Positions 36,553-46,100 of a DNA stretch of 53,801 bases are shown piece after piece (position 1 is the stretch's first letter; each line of letters opens with the position of its first letter). The translations under genes and the position numbers were made by a program. Below the pieces are notes generated by a model that searched no databases, was not told the DNA's origin, and was given only the letters and a program-made list of their open reading frames with translations. Source of the DNA: RGIG5612 sp963589005 (lineage in GTDB: Bacteria; Bacillota; Clostridia; Lachnospirales; Lachnospiraceae); NCBI GenBank assembly GCA_963589005.1, contig CAVAJR010000015.1:1-53801 (forward strand). Direction: 5' to 3'.

Positions 36553-36581
36553 TTGTTATTTAATTTTCTGTATATTATAAT
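36553..36581 (+). promoter_or_regulatory. Promoter of the lipoprotein gene
   Basis: TTGTTA (36553), 17 bp, TATAAT (36576). The leader of about 100 nt contains a GTCGG/CCGAC hairpin near 36598-36621. It is divergent from the aminotransferase promoter. Confidence 0.55.
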
Positions 36582-36688
36582 GAGCTCGTCTGAGAGTGTC
36601 GGAGGTGCTTCGGCTGCCGACAGGCGAAATATAAGAAATATAGTGAATTTAACTCCGGCTGTACCGGATATACGGAGGGCAGCTTAAC

Positions 36689-37060
36689 ATGAGGATTTTG
36701 GATATGAAGAAAATAATAGCAATGATATTGTGTGCGGCATTTTGCGCGTTCTGTTTGGCCGGATGCGGCGAGACGCAGCCTGTGGAAGAGGAGACAACCA
36801 TAATTGAAAATGATGCGGCTGTAGTAGGAACATGGACCGAAAGTAATTTTGATTCCGGATATACATTTAATGCTGACGGAACAGGCAAGGATCTGTTCTG
36901 GGATCTGTCCTTTAGTTATACAGCACTGGATGGAGTTATCACTATTACATATGATGATCAGACATATGCATCTGATAAATATACATATACGATAGGTGAA
37001 AACAGTATCTCCATGGCTCGCCAGTCAGACGGAGGAACTTATACATATACGAAGAATTAG
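36689..37060 (+). CDS. Small lipoprotein of unknown function
   Basis: A 123-aa protein. The signal peptide ends in the lipobox LAGC (Cys at about 26), so it should be lipidated on the outer face of the membrane. A short acidic linker follows, then a small beta-rich domain (VVGTWTESNF, YTFNADGTGK, ALDGVITITYDD) like the DUF5640/lipocalin-like domains of Firmicute lipoproteins. GGAGGG supports ATG 36689; MKKII at 36704 is the alternative. The role is unknown. Confidence 0.75.
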   Translation: MRILDMKKIIAMILCAAFCAFCLAGCGETQPVEEETTIIENDAAVVGTWTESNFDSGYTFNADGTGKDLFWDLSFSYTALDGVITITYDDQTYASDKYTYTIGENSISMARQSDGGTYTYTKN

Positions 37061-37204
37061 ATCAATGGTCAGTAAATATCTGCTGCCGGACAAGCAAAAT
37101 CCCACGGCGGATATTTAATGATAATTATGATGAAGATGGGTTAGTTGTGCCGGCGCTGTTATGGCGTCGGCATATTGCGCCAATGGCGCGGAAATGGGGT
37201 ATAA

Positions 37205-38221
37205 ATGAATTCAATACTTGCTGCAGCCTCAATAGGGAGTCTGCTTGACATGACATTTGCAGGATTTGACATGGGTGCGTTCCGGGCATTCGGGAGCATC
37301 AGCTGTGAGTTCCTGAATTGGGTTGCCAAGGCATTTACAACCATGGGAACTGTAAGCTTTACAGTTATGATCGCACTTCTGGGAGTGCTCCTTATATTCT
37401 TTAAGAGAACCAGAAGACTGGGATTTGCAATAGTATTTGCTGTTATTATCGGAACAATATTAACAAATGTTATCGTAAAACCATTGACTGTCAGGGTAAG
37501 ACCGTATAATACGCTGCAGGCGGTTCAGGATTATTTCGGCTGGTATACTAATGCAGGTATGCTGTCGGAGAGCGATTATTCATTCCCTTCCGGTCATACA
37601 ACGGCAGCAATGGAACTGGCTGTAGTATTATGTATCTGTCATGCCCGCGACGGCAAGAAGAAGATAGCGTGGATATTCCCGCTGACCGCGCTGTTAGTCG
37701 GATGCTCAAGGATCTATCTCATGGTTCATTATGCGACAGATGTTATAGCAGGTGTGATCATAGGTCTTATAGCAGGTATAGTCGGATATGCTTTAAGCTG
37801 TCTGGTTGTACGAAAACTTAACCCGGACAAGGGATTTGGACATATAGATCTGGAGAGAGTATTTGCTGACAAACGCTGCGGCAGGCTGACTTCTAAGCAG
37901 GTGGCGCCGGCTCTTATATGCACGGGTCTTATAATATATTTGATAGCCTTTATTCCGCTGATAAGACCTGCCGAGGACGTCTTAAGATGTGCATACGACG
38001 GCGATTATAAGTGCTATAATGAAGCAAAAACCAGCGACAAATATGCTCCGATAGACGGCAAATATTATTGCAAGCAGCATTATAATCTGGCCAAGGAAGC
38101 ATATGAAAATGCAGGAACTAAAGAGCAGACAACTGAGGCAAATGAGCAGACGACAGCTGCTGAGGCACAAAACGACCAGACCACAACGCAGACCCAGACA
38201 ACATTGACAGCGGCTAATTAA
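37205..38221 (+). CDS. PAP2-family membrane phosphatase
   Basis: A 338-aa protein with about six membrane helices. The three PAP2 motifs are present: KPLTVRVRP, FPSGHTTA and SRIYLMVHYATD. It probably dephosphorylates phosphatidate- or undecaprenyl-type lipids. After the last helix, a soluble tail has a Cys/His cluster (YKCYNEA, YYCKQHY) that may bind metal, then a Thr/Gln-rich end. The tail is not part of the basic family. The 37061-37204 gap holds only hairpins. Confidence 0.83.
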   Translation: MNSILAAASIGSLLDMTFAGFDMGAFRAFGSISCEFLNWVAKAFTTMGTVSFTVMIALLGVLLIFFKRTRRLGFAIVFAVIIGTILTNVIVKPLTVRVRPYNTLQAVQDYFGWYTNAGMLSESDYSFPSGHTTAAMELAVVLCICHARDGKKKIAWIFPLTALLVGCSRIYLMVHYATDVIAGVIIGLIAGIVGYALSCLVVRKLNPDKGFGHIDLERVFADKRCGRLTSKQVAPALICTGLIIYLIAFIPLIRPAEDVLRCAYDGDYKCYNEAKTSDKYAPIDGKYYCKQHYNLAKEAYENAGTKEQTTEANEQTTAAEAQNDQTTTQTQTTLTAAN

Positions 38222-38228
38222 GTAACGG

Positions 38229-39776
38229 ATGAATGAATTCGAGATTAGGAATTTTAATATTCAGGAGGAGTTAAATAACCTTCCCACAGGCCCGGGAGTA
38301 TATCTGCATCATAATTCCAAGGGCGAGATCATATATATTGGCAAGGCGAAAAATCTAAGAAACAGAGTAAGGCAGTATTTTCAGGAAACCAGAGACAGGT
38401 CGGTCAAAATCCGAATGATGGTATCACATATAGCATATTTTGAATATATTCTGACTGCAACAGAAAACGATGCATTGCTTCTGGAAAACAGACTGATAAA
38501 AAAATACATGCCTAAATACAACACCCTGCTGAAGGACGGCAAGACATATCCGTATATTAAATTGACTGTAGGAGAGGATTTCCCGAGGCTTCAGAAGGTC
38601 AGAAATGTCTATAAGGACAAGAATAAATATTATGGACCATATCCTCATGAGGCAGCGGTAAATGAGATAATTAATCTTCTTAATACTGTATACCATCTGA
38701 GAACCTGCAGCATAAAGCTTCCGGAGGATATGGGCAAGAGAAGGGCGTGCCTGAATTATCATATAGCAAGATGTGATGCTCCCTGCGAGGGCAGGATCTC
38801 GAAGGAGGAATATGCACTCAAGGTGGCGCAGGTTAAGAAGTATTTAGATGGCAACTCAAGTGACATCCTGCAGTATCTTAAGGAAGAGATGGAAGATGCA
38901 TCTGCCAAAATGGAATATGAACGGGCAGGTGAATGGAAGGAATTACTATTTGCTGCAAGGAAGATAAAAGAAGACCTGTCAAGGCGCAAGGACTGGATGA
39001 TCCTGGAGCAAAACGAAGAAAATATCAGAAATGATGAGGTGCAGACAAGAGGAGCAACAGAGCAGCTGTCGGACATAATAGGAATAAAATATGCCCGAAG
39101 GGTAGAGTCTTATGATATATCCAATACCTCCGGCTGTGAAAGTGTAGGGTCTATGGTGGTCTATGTGGACGGACGGCCTAAAAAGAGCGATTACAGAAAG
39201 TTTAAGATAAAAACCGTAACAGGTCCTGATGATTATGCCAGCATGGCAGAGGTATTAAGGCGGCGTCTGCTTCATAAGGATGATAACGCATTTGGAGAAC
39301 TGCCGGATCTTATAATGATAGACGGCGGCAAAGGACAGGTTCATGCGGTGCTGGAAGTTATAGATGAACTGGTTGGCGAGGGCATGCACGAATTGGCGAA
39401 TATCCCTGTTTGCGGAATGGTCAAGGACGACAGGCACAGAACCCGAGGTTTAATGTATCGTGATCAGGAGTATATTATAGACAGGAGGTCAGAAGCCTTC
39501 AAATTGATCACCAGGATACAGGACGAGACTCATAGATTTGCGATAGAATATCACAGAAAATTGCACAGCAAGAGCCAATTGCATTCTGTACTTGATAATA
39601 TAGAAGGCATCGGCCCGAAACGAAGAGTTGCACTGATGCGCCATTACAAGTCTCTTGACAACATAAGAGCAGCTACCGTGGAGGAATTAAGCCAGCTGCC
39701 CGAGATGAATATTAAGGCAGCAGAAAACGTCAGGGAATACTTTGCTCTAAACGTCCTGTCCGGCAGATACGAGTGA
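38229..39776 (+). CDS. uvrC: Excinuclease ABC subunit C, shortened
   Basis: A 515-aa protein, compared with about 600 for the family. The GIY-YIG nuclease (about 16-95, PGVYLHH...IIYIGKAKNLRNRV), the UVR motif (about 205-240), the RNase-H-like nuclease (YDISN near 295, MIDGGKG near 364, DETHRFA) and the C-terminal HhH are present. The roughly 90 residues usually lying between UVR and the second nuclease domain are missing, with no frame break. Catalytic residues look intact. The last codons lie in a repeat hairpin. It follows the PAP2 gene by seven bases. Confidence 0.9.
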   Translation: MNEFEIRNFNIQEELNNLPTGPGVYLHHNSKGEIIYIGKAKNLRNRVRQYFQETRDRSVKIRMMVSHIAYFEYILTATENDALLLENRLIKKYMPKYNTLLKDGKTYPYIKLTVGEDFPRLQKVRNVYKDKNKYYGPYPHEAAVNEIINLLNTVYHLRTCSIKLPEDMGKRRACLNYHIARCDAPCEGRISKEEYALKVAQVKKYLDGNSSDILQYLKEEMEDASAKMEYERAGEWKELLFAARKIKEDLSRRKDWMILEQNEENIRNDEVQTRGATEQLSDIIGIKYARRVESYDISNTSGCESVGSMVVYVDGRPKKSDYRKFKIKTVTGPDDYASMAEVLRRRLLHKDDNAFGELPDLIMIDGGKGQVHAVLEVIDELVGEGMHELANIPVCGMVKDDRHRTRGLMYRDQEYIIDRRSEAFKLITRIQDETHRFAIEYHRKLHSKSQLHSVLDNIEGIGPKRRVALMRHYKSLDNIRAATVEELSQLPEMNIKAAENVREYFALNVLSGRYE

Positions 39777-39815
39777 GCCGTGCATGCACGAGCGAATTCG
39801 TATCTATCGGACAGG
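39755..39815. repeat. Family 3 repeat, copy a, palindrome over the uvrC stop
   Basis: CCTGTCCG-gc-AGATACGA (39755-39772) pairs with TCGTATCT-at-CGGACAGG (39798-39815). The uvrC TGA (39774-39776) lies in the loop. Further hairpins follow: AACCTGCAT/ATGCAGGTT (39818/39857) and GGATTGC/GCAATCC (39866/39891). The latter is the reverse complement of the head hairpin of family 2. Confidence 0.7.
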
Positions 39816-39912
39816 CGAACCTGCATGAGCAAGAAGAGCGGCAGCTCGGAATGCGAATGCAGGTTGGATTGCGAGAGCACGAAGTGCGCAGCAATCCACG
39901 TTTAGAAGAAAG

Positions 39913-39994
39913 GGCAGATACGAGTGAGCCGTGCTTGCACGGGCGAATTCGTATCTATCGGACAGGCGAACCTGCACGAGCACGAAGTGCGCAG
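39913..39994 (+). repeat. Family 3 repeat, copy b
   Basis: Repeats the sequence from GCAGATACGAGTGAGCCGTG through ATCGGACAGGCGAACCTGCA of copy a with few changes, then GAGCACGAAGTGCGCAG. No gene lies in 39777-40027. Confidence 0.7.
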
Positions 39995-40027
39995 ACAAGC
40001 ACATTATATAAGAAGTTATAAAAAACG

Positions 40028-41047
40028 ATGATGAACAGGAAGAAGGCTATGGAGAATGTTAATTCAGCTGACTGCCAGAAGAGCGATGGCGGCAGATTTA
40101 TGTCTAAAAATTTTGTTACAGGTAAGGAACTGATGGAGGGGCTTACCCTTAAGTGCCTGACGCCGGAGATCAATCTGAAGAAGGTATATATCTCTCAGAA
40201 GAGTATAAACAGACCTGCATTTCAGCTGGCCGGATACTATGAATTCTTCGATCAGGAGAGGGTTCAGATATTAGGCTTGGCTGAAACTGAATATGTAAGC
40301 CATCTTACCGATGAGGAGCGGCTGGAGAGATTCGATAAGCTGTTTTCAATGGGATTTCCTGCAGCGATTCTGTCCAGAGGCATCACTCCGCGTCAGGACA
40401 TTATAAATGCAGCTAACAGATATAATATACCGTTGTTCGTGTCTGACAGAGATACAGGCAAGCTGATAGTTGACGTGGTTTCATTTTTAAATGAGCAAAT
40501 GGCCGAGATGGAGACCAGGCACGGTGTACTTGTTGATGTATTTGGCGAAGGAATCCTGATTACCGGTACCACAGGCATAGGTAAAAGCGAGACTGCTATA
40601 GAACTTATAAAAAGAGGACATCGACTGGTAGCTGACGATCTGGTGGAGATACGCAAGACGCCTGATATGCACCTTCTGGGTAAGGCTCCGGAGATTACAA
40701 GACATTTTGTTGAGCTGAGAGGAATCGGCGTAGTAGATGTTAAGTCTCTGTATGGCGTGGAATGTGTTAAGAGTTCTCAGCGGATCAATATGAATGTGCA
40801 TTTGGAGCAATGGGACGGAAGCACCTATTATGACAGGTTAGGACTTGAAGAAGAATACGAGGATATCATGGGCGTTAAGATCGTTAAGCATACTGTACCC
40901 GTGCGTCCCGGCAGGAATCTTGCTGTAGTAATCGAGACCGCAGCCGTTAATAACAGACAGAAGAAGATGGGATATAATGCTGCACAGGAGATGGTTGACA
41001 GAGTAAGACGGGAAATAAGGCGCAAGAACAGCGAAGAAGAAAGTTGA
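40028..41047 (+). CDS. hprK: HPr kinase/phosphorylase
   Basis: A 339-aa bifunctional enzyme that phosphorylates and dephosphorylates Ser46 of HPr, the switch of catabolite control. Walker A GTTGIGKSE (about 179-187) and the C-terminal VPVRPGRNLAVVIETAA motif are clear. The start is uncertain among ATG 40028, 40031 and 40049; AGGA lies before the last. A Ser46-bearing HPr-like gene lies three genes downstream. Confidence 0.92.
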   Translation: MMNRKKAMENVNSADCQKSDGGRFMSKNFVTGKELMEGLTLKCLTPEINLKKVYISQKSINRPAFQLAGYYEFFDQERVQILGLAETEYVSHLTDEERLERFDKLFSMGFPAAILSRGITPRQDIINAANRYNIPLFVSDRDTGKLIVDVVSFLNEQMAEMETRHGVLVDVFGEGILITGTTGIGKSETAIELIKRGHRLVADDLVEIRKTPDMHLLGKAPEITRHFVELRGIGVVDVKSLYGVECVKSSQRINMNVHLEQWDGSTYYDRLGLEEEYEDIMGVKIVKHTVPVRPGRNLAVVIETAAVNNRQKKMGYNAAQEMVDRVRREIRRKNSEEES

Positions 41048-41084
41048 AAGTGCGCAGATAAATATAACGGAAGATAATAATCAT

Positions 41085-42011
41085 ATGAATATATCAGAGA
41101 GAACACTAAATAAATTAAAGGAAGTGCTGGGAAGCGAAAATGTCAGGCTTAATGAGCCCATGAAGGCTCATACAACCATGAAGGTAGGCGGTCCGGCAGC
41201 GCTGTTCCTGACACCTGAAGACGAAGAGCCAATCAGGGATGCACTGCAGATATTAGAAGAGGAAAATATCCCTTACTATATACTGGGCAATGGTTCAAAT
41301 GTCATATGTAAGGATGCCGGATATGAGGGTGCGATCATTTGCCTTGCTGACAGATACAAGGGATTTGAGACTGCAGAAGATGACGGCGTGACTGCCAAGG
41401 TTATTGTCAGGGCAGGCACAGATAATAAGGAATTTTCGGAAGCAATGATTAAAGCCGGTCTGGCAGGATTTGAATTCGCATCCGGAATACCGGGTTCAAT
41501 AGGCGGTGCCACTGCCATGAATGCAGGGGCATATGATGGAGAGCTTAAAAATATTGTTACCTGTGTTAAGCTGCTGGATAAGTCGGGTAATATTATTACA
41601 AAATCCAATGAGGAGATGGAATTCGGGTACAGACATTCCCTTGTAAGCGGCGGAGAATATGTAGTGCTGGAAACGACATTTGCCCTGAAACATGATAACA
41701 GGGATGACATACAGGCGAGAGTAGATGATCTTACAGAGAGGCGGACGAGCAAGCAGCCGCTGGAGTATCCTAGCTGCGGTTCTACATTTAAGAGACCAGA
41801 GGGATATTTTGCAGGCAAATTGATCTCAGATGCCGGTCTTAAGGGATATTCACTGGGCGGCGCACAGGTATCGGACAAGCATGCAGGATTTGTTATCAAC
41901 AGGGACAATGCATCGGCAGCGGATGTTCTGAACCTGATAGAGCATATTAAGAAAACTGTTCAGGCAAGTCAGGGGGTTATGCTCGAATGCGAAGTGAAGA
42001 TACTCGGATGA
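41085..42011 (+). CDS. murB: UDP-N-acetylenolpyruvoylglucosamine reductase
   Basis: A 308-aa FAD enzyme making UDP-MurNAc for peptidoglycan. It has the FAD region GNGSNVICKDAGYEG and GIPGSIGGATAMNAGAY, and the catalytic Ser in YPSCGSTFKRPEG. The stop overlaps the whiA start (ATGA). The order hprK-murB-whiA is conserved in clostridia, though the rapZ and yvcK genes often found between murB and whiA are absent here. Confidence 0.94.
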   Translation: MNISERTLNKLKEVLGSENVRLNEPMKAHTTMKVGGPAALFLTPEDEEPIRDALQILEEENIPYYILGNGSNVICKDAGYEGAIICLADRYKGFETAEDDGVTAKVIVRAGTDNKEFSEAMIKAGLAGFEFASGIPGSIGGATAMNAGAYDGELKNIVTCVKLLDKSGNIITKSNEEMEFGYRHSLVSGGEYVVLETTFALKHDNRDDIQARVDDLTERRTSKQPLEYPSCGSTFKRPEGYFAGKLISDAGLKGYSLGGAQVSDKHAGFVINRDNASAADVLNLIEHIKKTVQASQGVMLECEVKILG

Positions 42012-42838
42012 CCTGGACTCAAAAGATAAAGGAAGAATTGATCGAGGTCTACAGCAAGTCTGTTAAGAGCAGAAAGGCTGAACTGTCGGCAATAGTTGCA
42101 CTTAACAGCCAGGCAGTGCGATATGACGCACAAAGCGGATTGTACATATTTGAAGAGGCTAATGCTGCGGGGAAAAACAACTTTACAGACAGGCATAAAA
42201 CCTATAATATAAATGGTAGACTTGATTTTACTAAGGACCCTAAAGACCTGTATAAGGACATGGACAGCAAACGGGCATTCCTTCGGGGAGCCTTCATTGC
42301 AGCAGGATCATTTACTGATCCGAACAAGAGCTATCAATTTGAACTTGTGACGGATCATGAGTGGCAGGCAGCAGAGCTTAACAACTTGATGCAGGCATTT
42401 GCCATAAGCTCGCGTACAATGGAGCGGCGGGATAAATATGTTGTATATATCAAGGATGGTCAGGCTATCGCGGATATATTAAATGTAATCGGCGCCCACA
42501 AGGCACTGATGGAATTCGAGAATGTCAGGATTCTCAAGGACGTAAGACAGTCTGTCAATCGGCAGGTCAATTGTGAGACTGCCAACATCAATAAAACTAT
42601 AGCTGCAAGTCTGAAGCAGTTAGACGACATAAAACTTATTGATTCTGTTATAGGAATTGATAATCTGGATGAGAATACTAGAAATATTTGCCGGATCAGA
42701 ATGGAACACCCGGATGCGGGGTTGTCAGAATTGGGGGATTTGATGACGCCGCCATTGGGAAAATCTGGTGTTAATCACAGATTCAGAAAACTGAGCCGGA
42801 TGGCAGAGAACATAAGAAAACAACAGGAGAAGAGGTAG
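42008..42838 (+). CDS. whiA: WhiA-type DNA-binding regulator
   Basis: A 276-aa protein. It has a homing-endonuclease-like N-terminal domain (KRAFLRGAFIAAGSFTDPNK) and a C-terminal helix-turn-helix (HPDAGLSELGDLM, then GKSGVNHRFRKLSRMA). It is linked to cell division and, in actinobacteria, sporulation. ATG 42008 overlaps the murB stop and gives the usual N-terminus (MTWTQKIKEEL); a frame from 41987 exists. Confidence 0.9.
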   Translation: MTWTQKIKEELIEVYSKSVKSRKAELSAIVALNSQAVRYDAQSGLYIFEEANAAGKNNFTDRHKTYNINGRLDFTKDPKDLYKDMDSKRAFLRGAFIAAGSFTDPNKSYQFELVTDHEWQAAELNNLMQAFAISSRTMERRDKYVVYIKDGQAIADILNVIGAHKALMEFENVRILKDVRQSVNRQVNCETANINKTIAASLKQLDDIKLIDSVIGIDNLDENTRNICRIRMEHPDAGLSELGDLMTPPLGKSGVNHRFRKLSRMAENIRKQQEKR

Positions 42839-42850
42839 AAAGGGGATAAT

Positions 42851-43108
42851 ATGATTAAAAAGGACATAGTAGTTGGACTTGAGGATGGGCTGGAGGCAAG
42901 ACCTATTGCGGTATTTGTACAGATAGCAGGCTCATATGAGAGCTCGGTAACGGTAGTGCATAACAAACGCAAGGTCAATGCCAAGAGTATCATGGGAATG
43001 ATGAGTATGGCCGTGGCTAAGGGAGAAGTGCTTACAGTTATTGTTGAAGGTGCGGACGAAGAAAAGGCTATGGACAGTCTGGAGAAATATCTGTCAGGCA
43101 AGGAGTAG
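42851..43108 (+). CDS. HPr-like protein with Glu15 (Crh-like)
   Basis: An 85-aa HPr fold. The usual GLHARP with phospho-acceptor His15 is GLEARP here: residue 15 is Glu. Ser46 in NAKSIMG is kept. It therefore cannot carry PTS phosphate but could still be a target of HprK and a CcpA partner, as Crh is in Bacillus. It lies between whiA and dnaE, in the same run as hprK. Confidence 0.88.
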   Translation: MIKKDIVVGLEDGLEARPIAVFVQIAGSYESSVTVVHNKRKVNAKSIMGMMSMAVAKGEVLTVIVEGADEEKAMDSLEKYLSGKE

Positions 43109-43117
43109 GAAATACAA

Positions 43118-46100
43118 ATGGCATTTACGCATCTTCATGTGCATACCGAATTCAGCCTTCTCGACGGATCTGGCAAGATAAATGAAATGATCTCACAGGC
43201 CAAGGCTCTGGGAATGGATTCGCTGGCAATAACGGACCATGGAGCGATGTATGGCGTAATTGATTTCTATAAGGCGGCTAAGGCACAGGGAATCAAGCCC
43301 ATAATCGGATGCGAGATATATATAACGAATGGGTCAAGATTTGACCGGGAAGTGAGCAGAGGTGATGATAAATATTATCACCTTGTTCTTTTAGCGGAAA
43401 ATAATACCGGGTACAGCAACCTGATGAAGATCGTATCTCTGGGATTTACCGAGGGATTCTATTATAAGCCTCGTGTTGATTACGAGGTGATCGAGAAATA
43501 CCACGAGGGCATAATCGCATCAAGTGCCTGTCTTGCGGGCATAATACCGAGGCTGATAATAAGAGATCAATATAAGGAAGCCTGCGAGGAGGCCATGAGG
43601 CTTCAGAACATCTTCGGGAGGGGCAATTTCTTTCTGGAATTGCAAGATCACGGAATAGCAGATCAGAGGACAGTTAATTCCGGACTGATGCGTATGAGCG
43701 AGGAGCTGGACATTCCGCTTATCTGCACTAATGATATCCATTATACATACAAAACTGATGCCGAGGCGCATGACATACTTCTGTGTATTCAGACCGGCAA
43801 GAAGCTGTCTGATCCTGACAGAATGAGATATGAGGGCGGACAGTATTATATGAAGTCGCCGGAAGAGATGGCGGCTCTGTTTTCGTATGCACCGGATGCG
43901 GTAAGAAACACCGAGGAGATTGCGCAAAGATGCAATGTGGAGATAGAATTCGGCGTACAGAAGCTCCCGAGATTCTATGTGCCGGAGGGATATACATCAT
44001 ATGAATATCTGGAGAAGCTGTGCGAGGCAGGCATAAGAAAGAGATATTCCAATTATGAGGATTATGAAGAGAGGCTCCATTATGAACTGAATACCATCAA
44101 GAACGTGGGATATGTGGATTATTTCCTCATCGTCTGGGATTTCATCAATTATGCCAAGTCCAACGACATAATGGTAGGACCGGGACGAGGCAGTGCAGCC
44201 GGAAGCATCGTGTCGTACTGTCTGGAGATAACGGATATTGATCCTATAAAATACAGTCTTATCTTCGAGCGGTTTCTTAATCCTGAGCGAGTATCTATGC
44301 CCGATATAGACGTGGATTTCTGTTTTGAGCGGCGCGGAGAGGTCATAGATTATGTAACCCGCAAATACGGAAGCGACTGCGTATCACAGATCATAACCTT
44401 CGGTACGCTGAAAGCCAGAAATGCCATAAGAGATGTGGGCAGGGTACTGGATATGCCATATGGCTCAGTGGATTCGATCGCTAAAATGATCCCGACAGAC
44501 CTGGGGATTACAATAGATAAGGCGCTTGAAGCCAGCAATGATCTGCGTAAGGCATATGAAACGAATGAACAGGTGCACTATCTTATAGATATGTCAAAAA
44601 GGCTCGAAGGACTTCCGAGACATGCATCAATGCATGCGGCAGGCGTTGTTATTTCCCGTGAACCCATTATGGAATATGTGCCGCTGGCGAGGGGCTCAGA
44701 CGGTGCGATAGTTACGCAATATATTATGACAACGCTGGAGGAGCTGGGTCTTCTTAAGATGGATTTTCTGGGACTCAGGACTCTTACAGTTATACAAAAT
44801 GCTGTTAAAATGGCACAGGCTAATACCGGCAGGAAGATAGATCTGTCTAAGATAGATTATAATGACAGGGCTGTGCTGGATATGATAGGCTCGGGCAAAA
44901 CCATGGGCGTATTCCAGCTGGAGAGTGCAGGAATGACCAGCTTCATGCGAGAGCTTAAGCCTCATTCCATAGAGGACATCATAGCAGGAATTGCGTTATA
45001 CAGACCGGGTCCTATGGACTTTATTCCTAAATACATAGCAGGCAAGAATTCTGACAAAGAGATAGAATATGACTGCCCTCAGTTAAAGCCGATATTAGAG
45101 CCTACATATGGCTGTATAGTATACCAGGAACAGGTAATGCAGATCGTAAGGGATCTGGCCGGTTATACATTGGGCGGTTCTGATGTATTAAGGCGTGCAA
45201 TGTCCAAGAAAAAGGACTATGTCATGAAGGCAGAGCGCCAGAGGTTTGTCTACGGCGATATAGATGAAGGCGGCAGCGTGCCGGGATGTATCAGAAATGG
45301 CATATCAGAAGAGGTGGCCAATAAGATATACGATGAGATGATAGATTTTGCCAAATATGCATTTAATAAATCTCATGCGGCAGCTTATGCCATAGTGTCA
45401 TTTCAGACGGCTTATCTTAAATATTACTATCCGGTGGAATACATGGCTGCAATGATGACCTCTGTAATGGGCGTTTTAAGCAAGCTGGCCATATATATTC
45501 AGGAATGCAAGAGCATGGGAATAAAGATATTGCCGCCGGATATAAATCAGGCAGAAGCCGGGTTTACAGCCAGTGACAGAACCATAAGATACGGACTGTC
45601 TGCTATAAAGGGCATAGGAAGAAATGTTATCGATGATATAGTAAGAGAACGCAAGGCCGCAGGACCTTACAAGGATCTGCATGATTTCGTGGAACGACTG
45701 GCAGATAAGGATATCAATAAGAGGACCCTGGAAAATCTCATAAAAGCAGGATCGCTGGATTCATTCGGACTTACCAGAAAACAGATGATGTACATTCATG
45801 CAGATGTTATGGAAAGCGTTAATTCCAACAAAAAGACTTCAATGAGCGGACAGTTGTCGATCCTGGATCTGCTGGGAGAAGAGGAAAAGAGACAGTTTCA
45901 GGTTCGGGTGCCGGATGTCGGAGAATATGATCCTGATACATTATATGCCTATGAAAAGGAGATCACGGGCATATATATAAGCGGACATCCGCTGGATGAA
46001 TATAAAGATGTACTTGATAAAAATGTAACGGCCACATCGGCTGATTTTGCCATCGATGAGGATGGCAATGTAAATATCAGGGATAATGAGCCAGCTGTGA

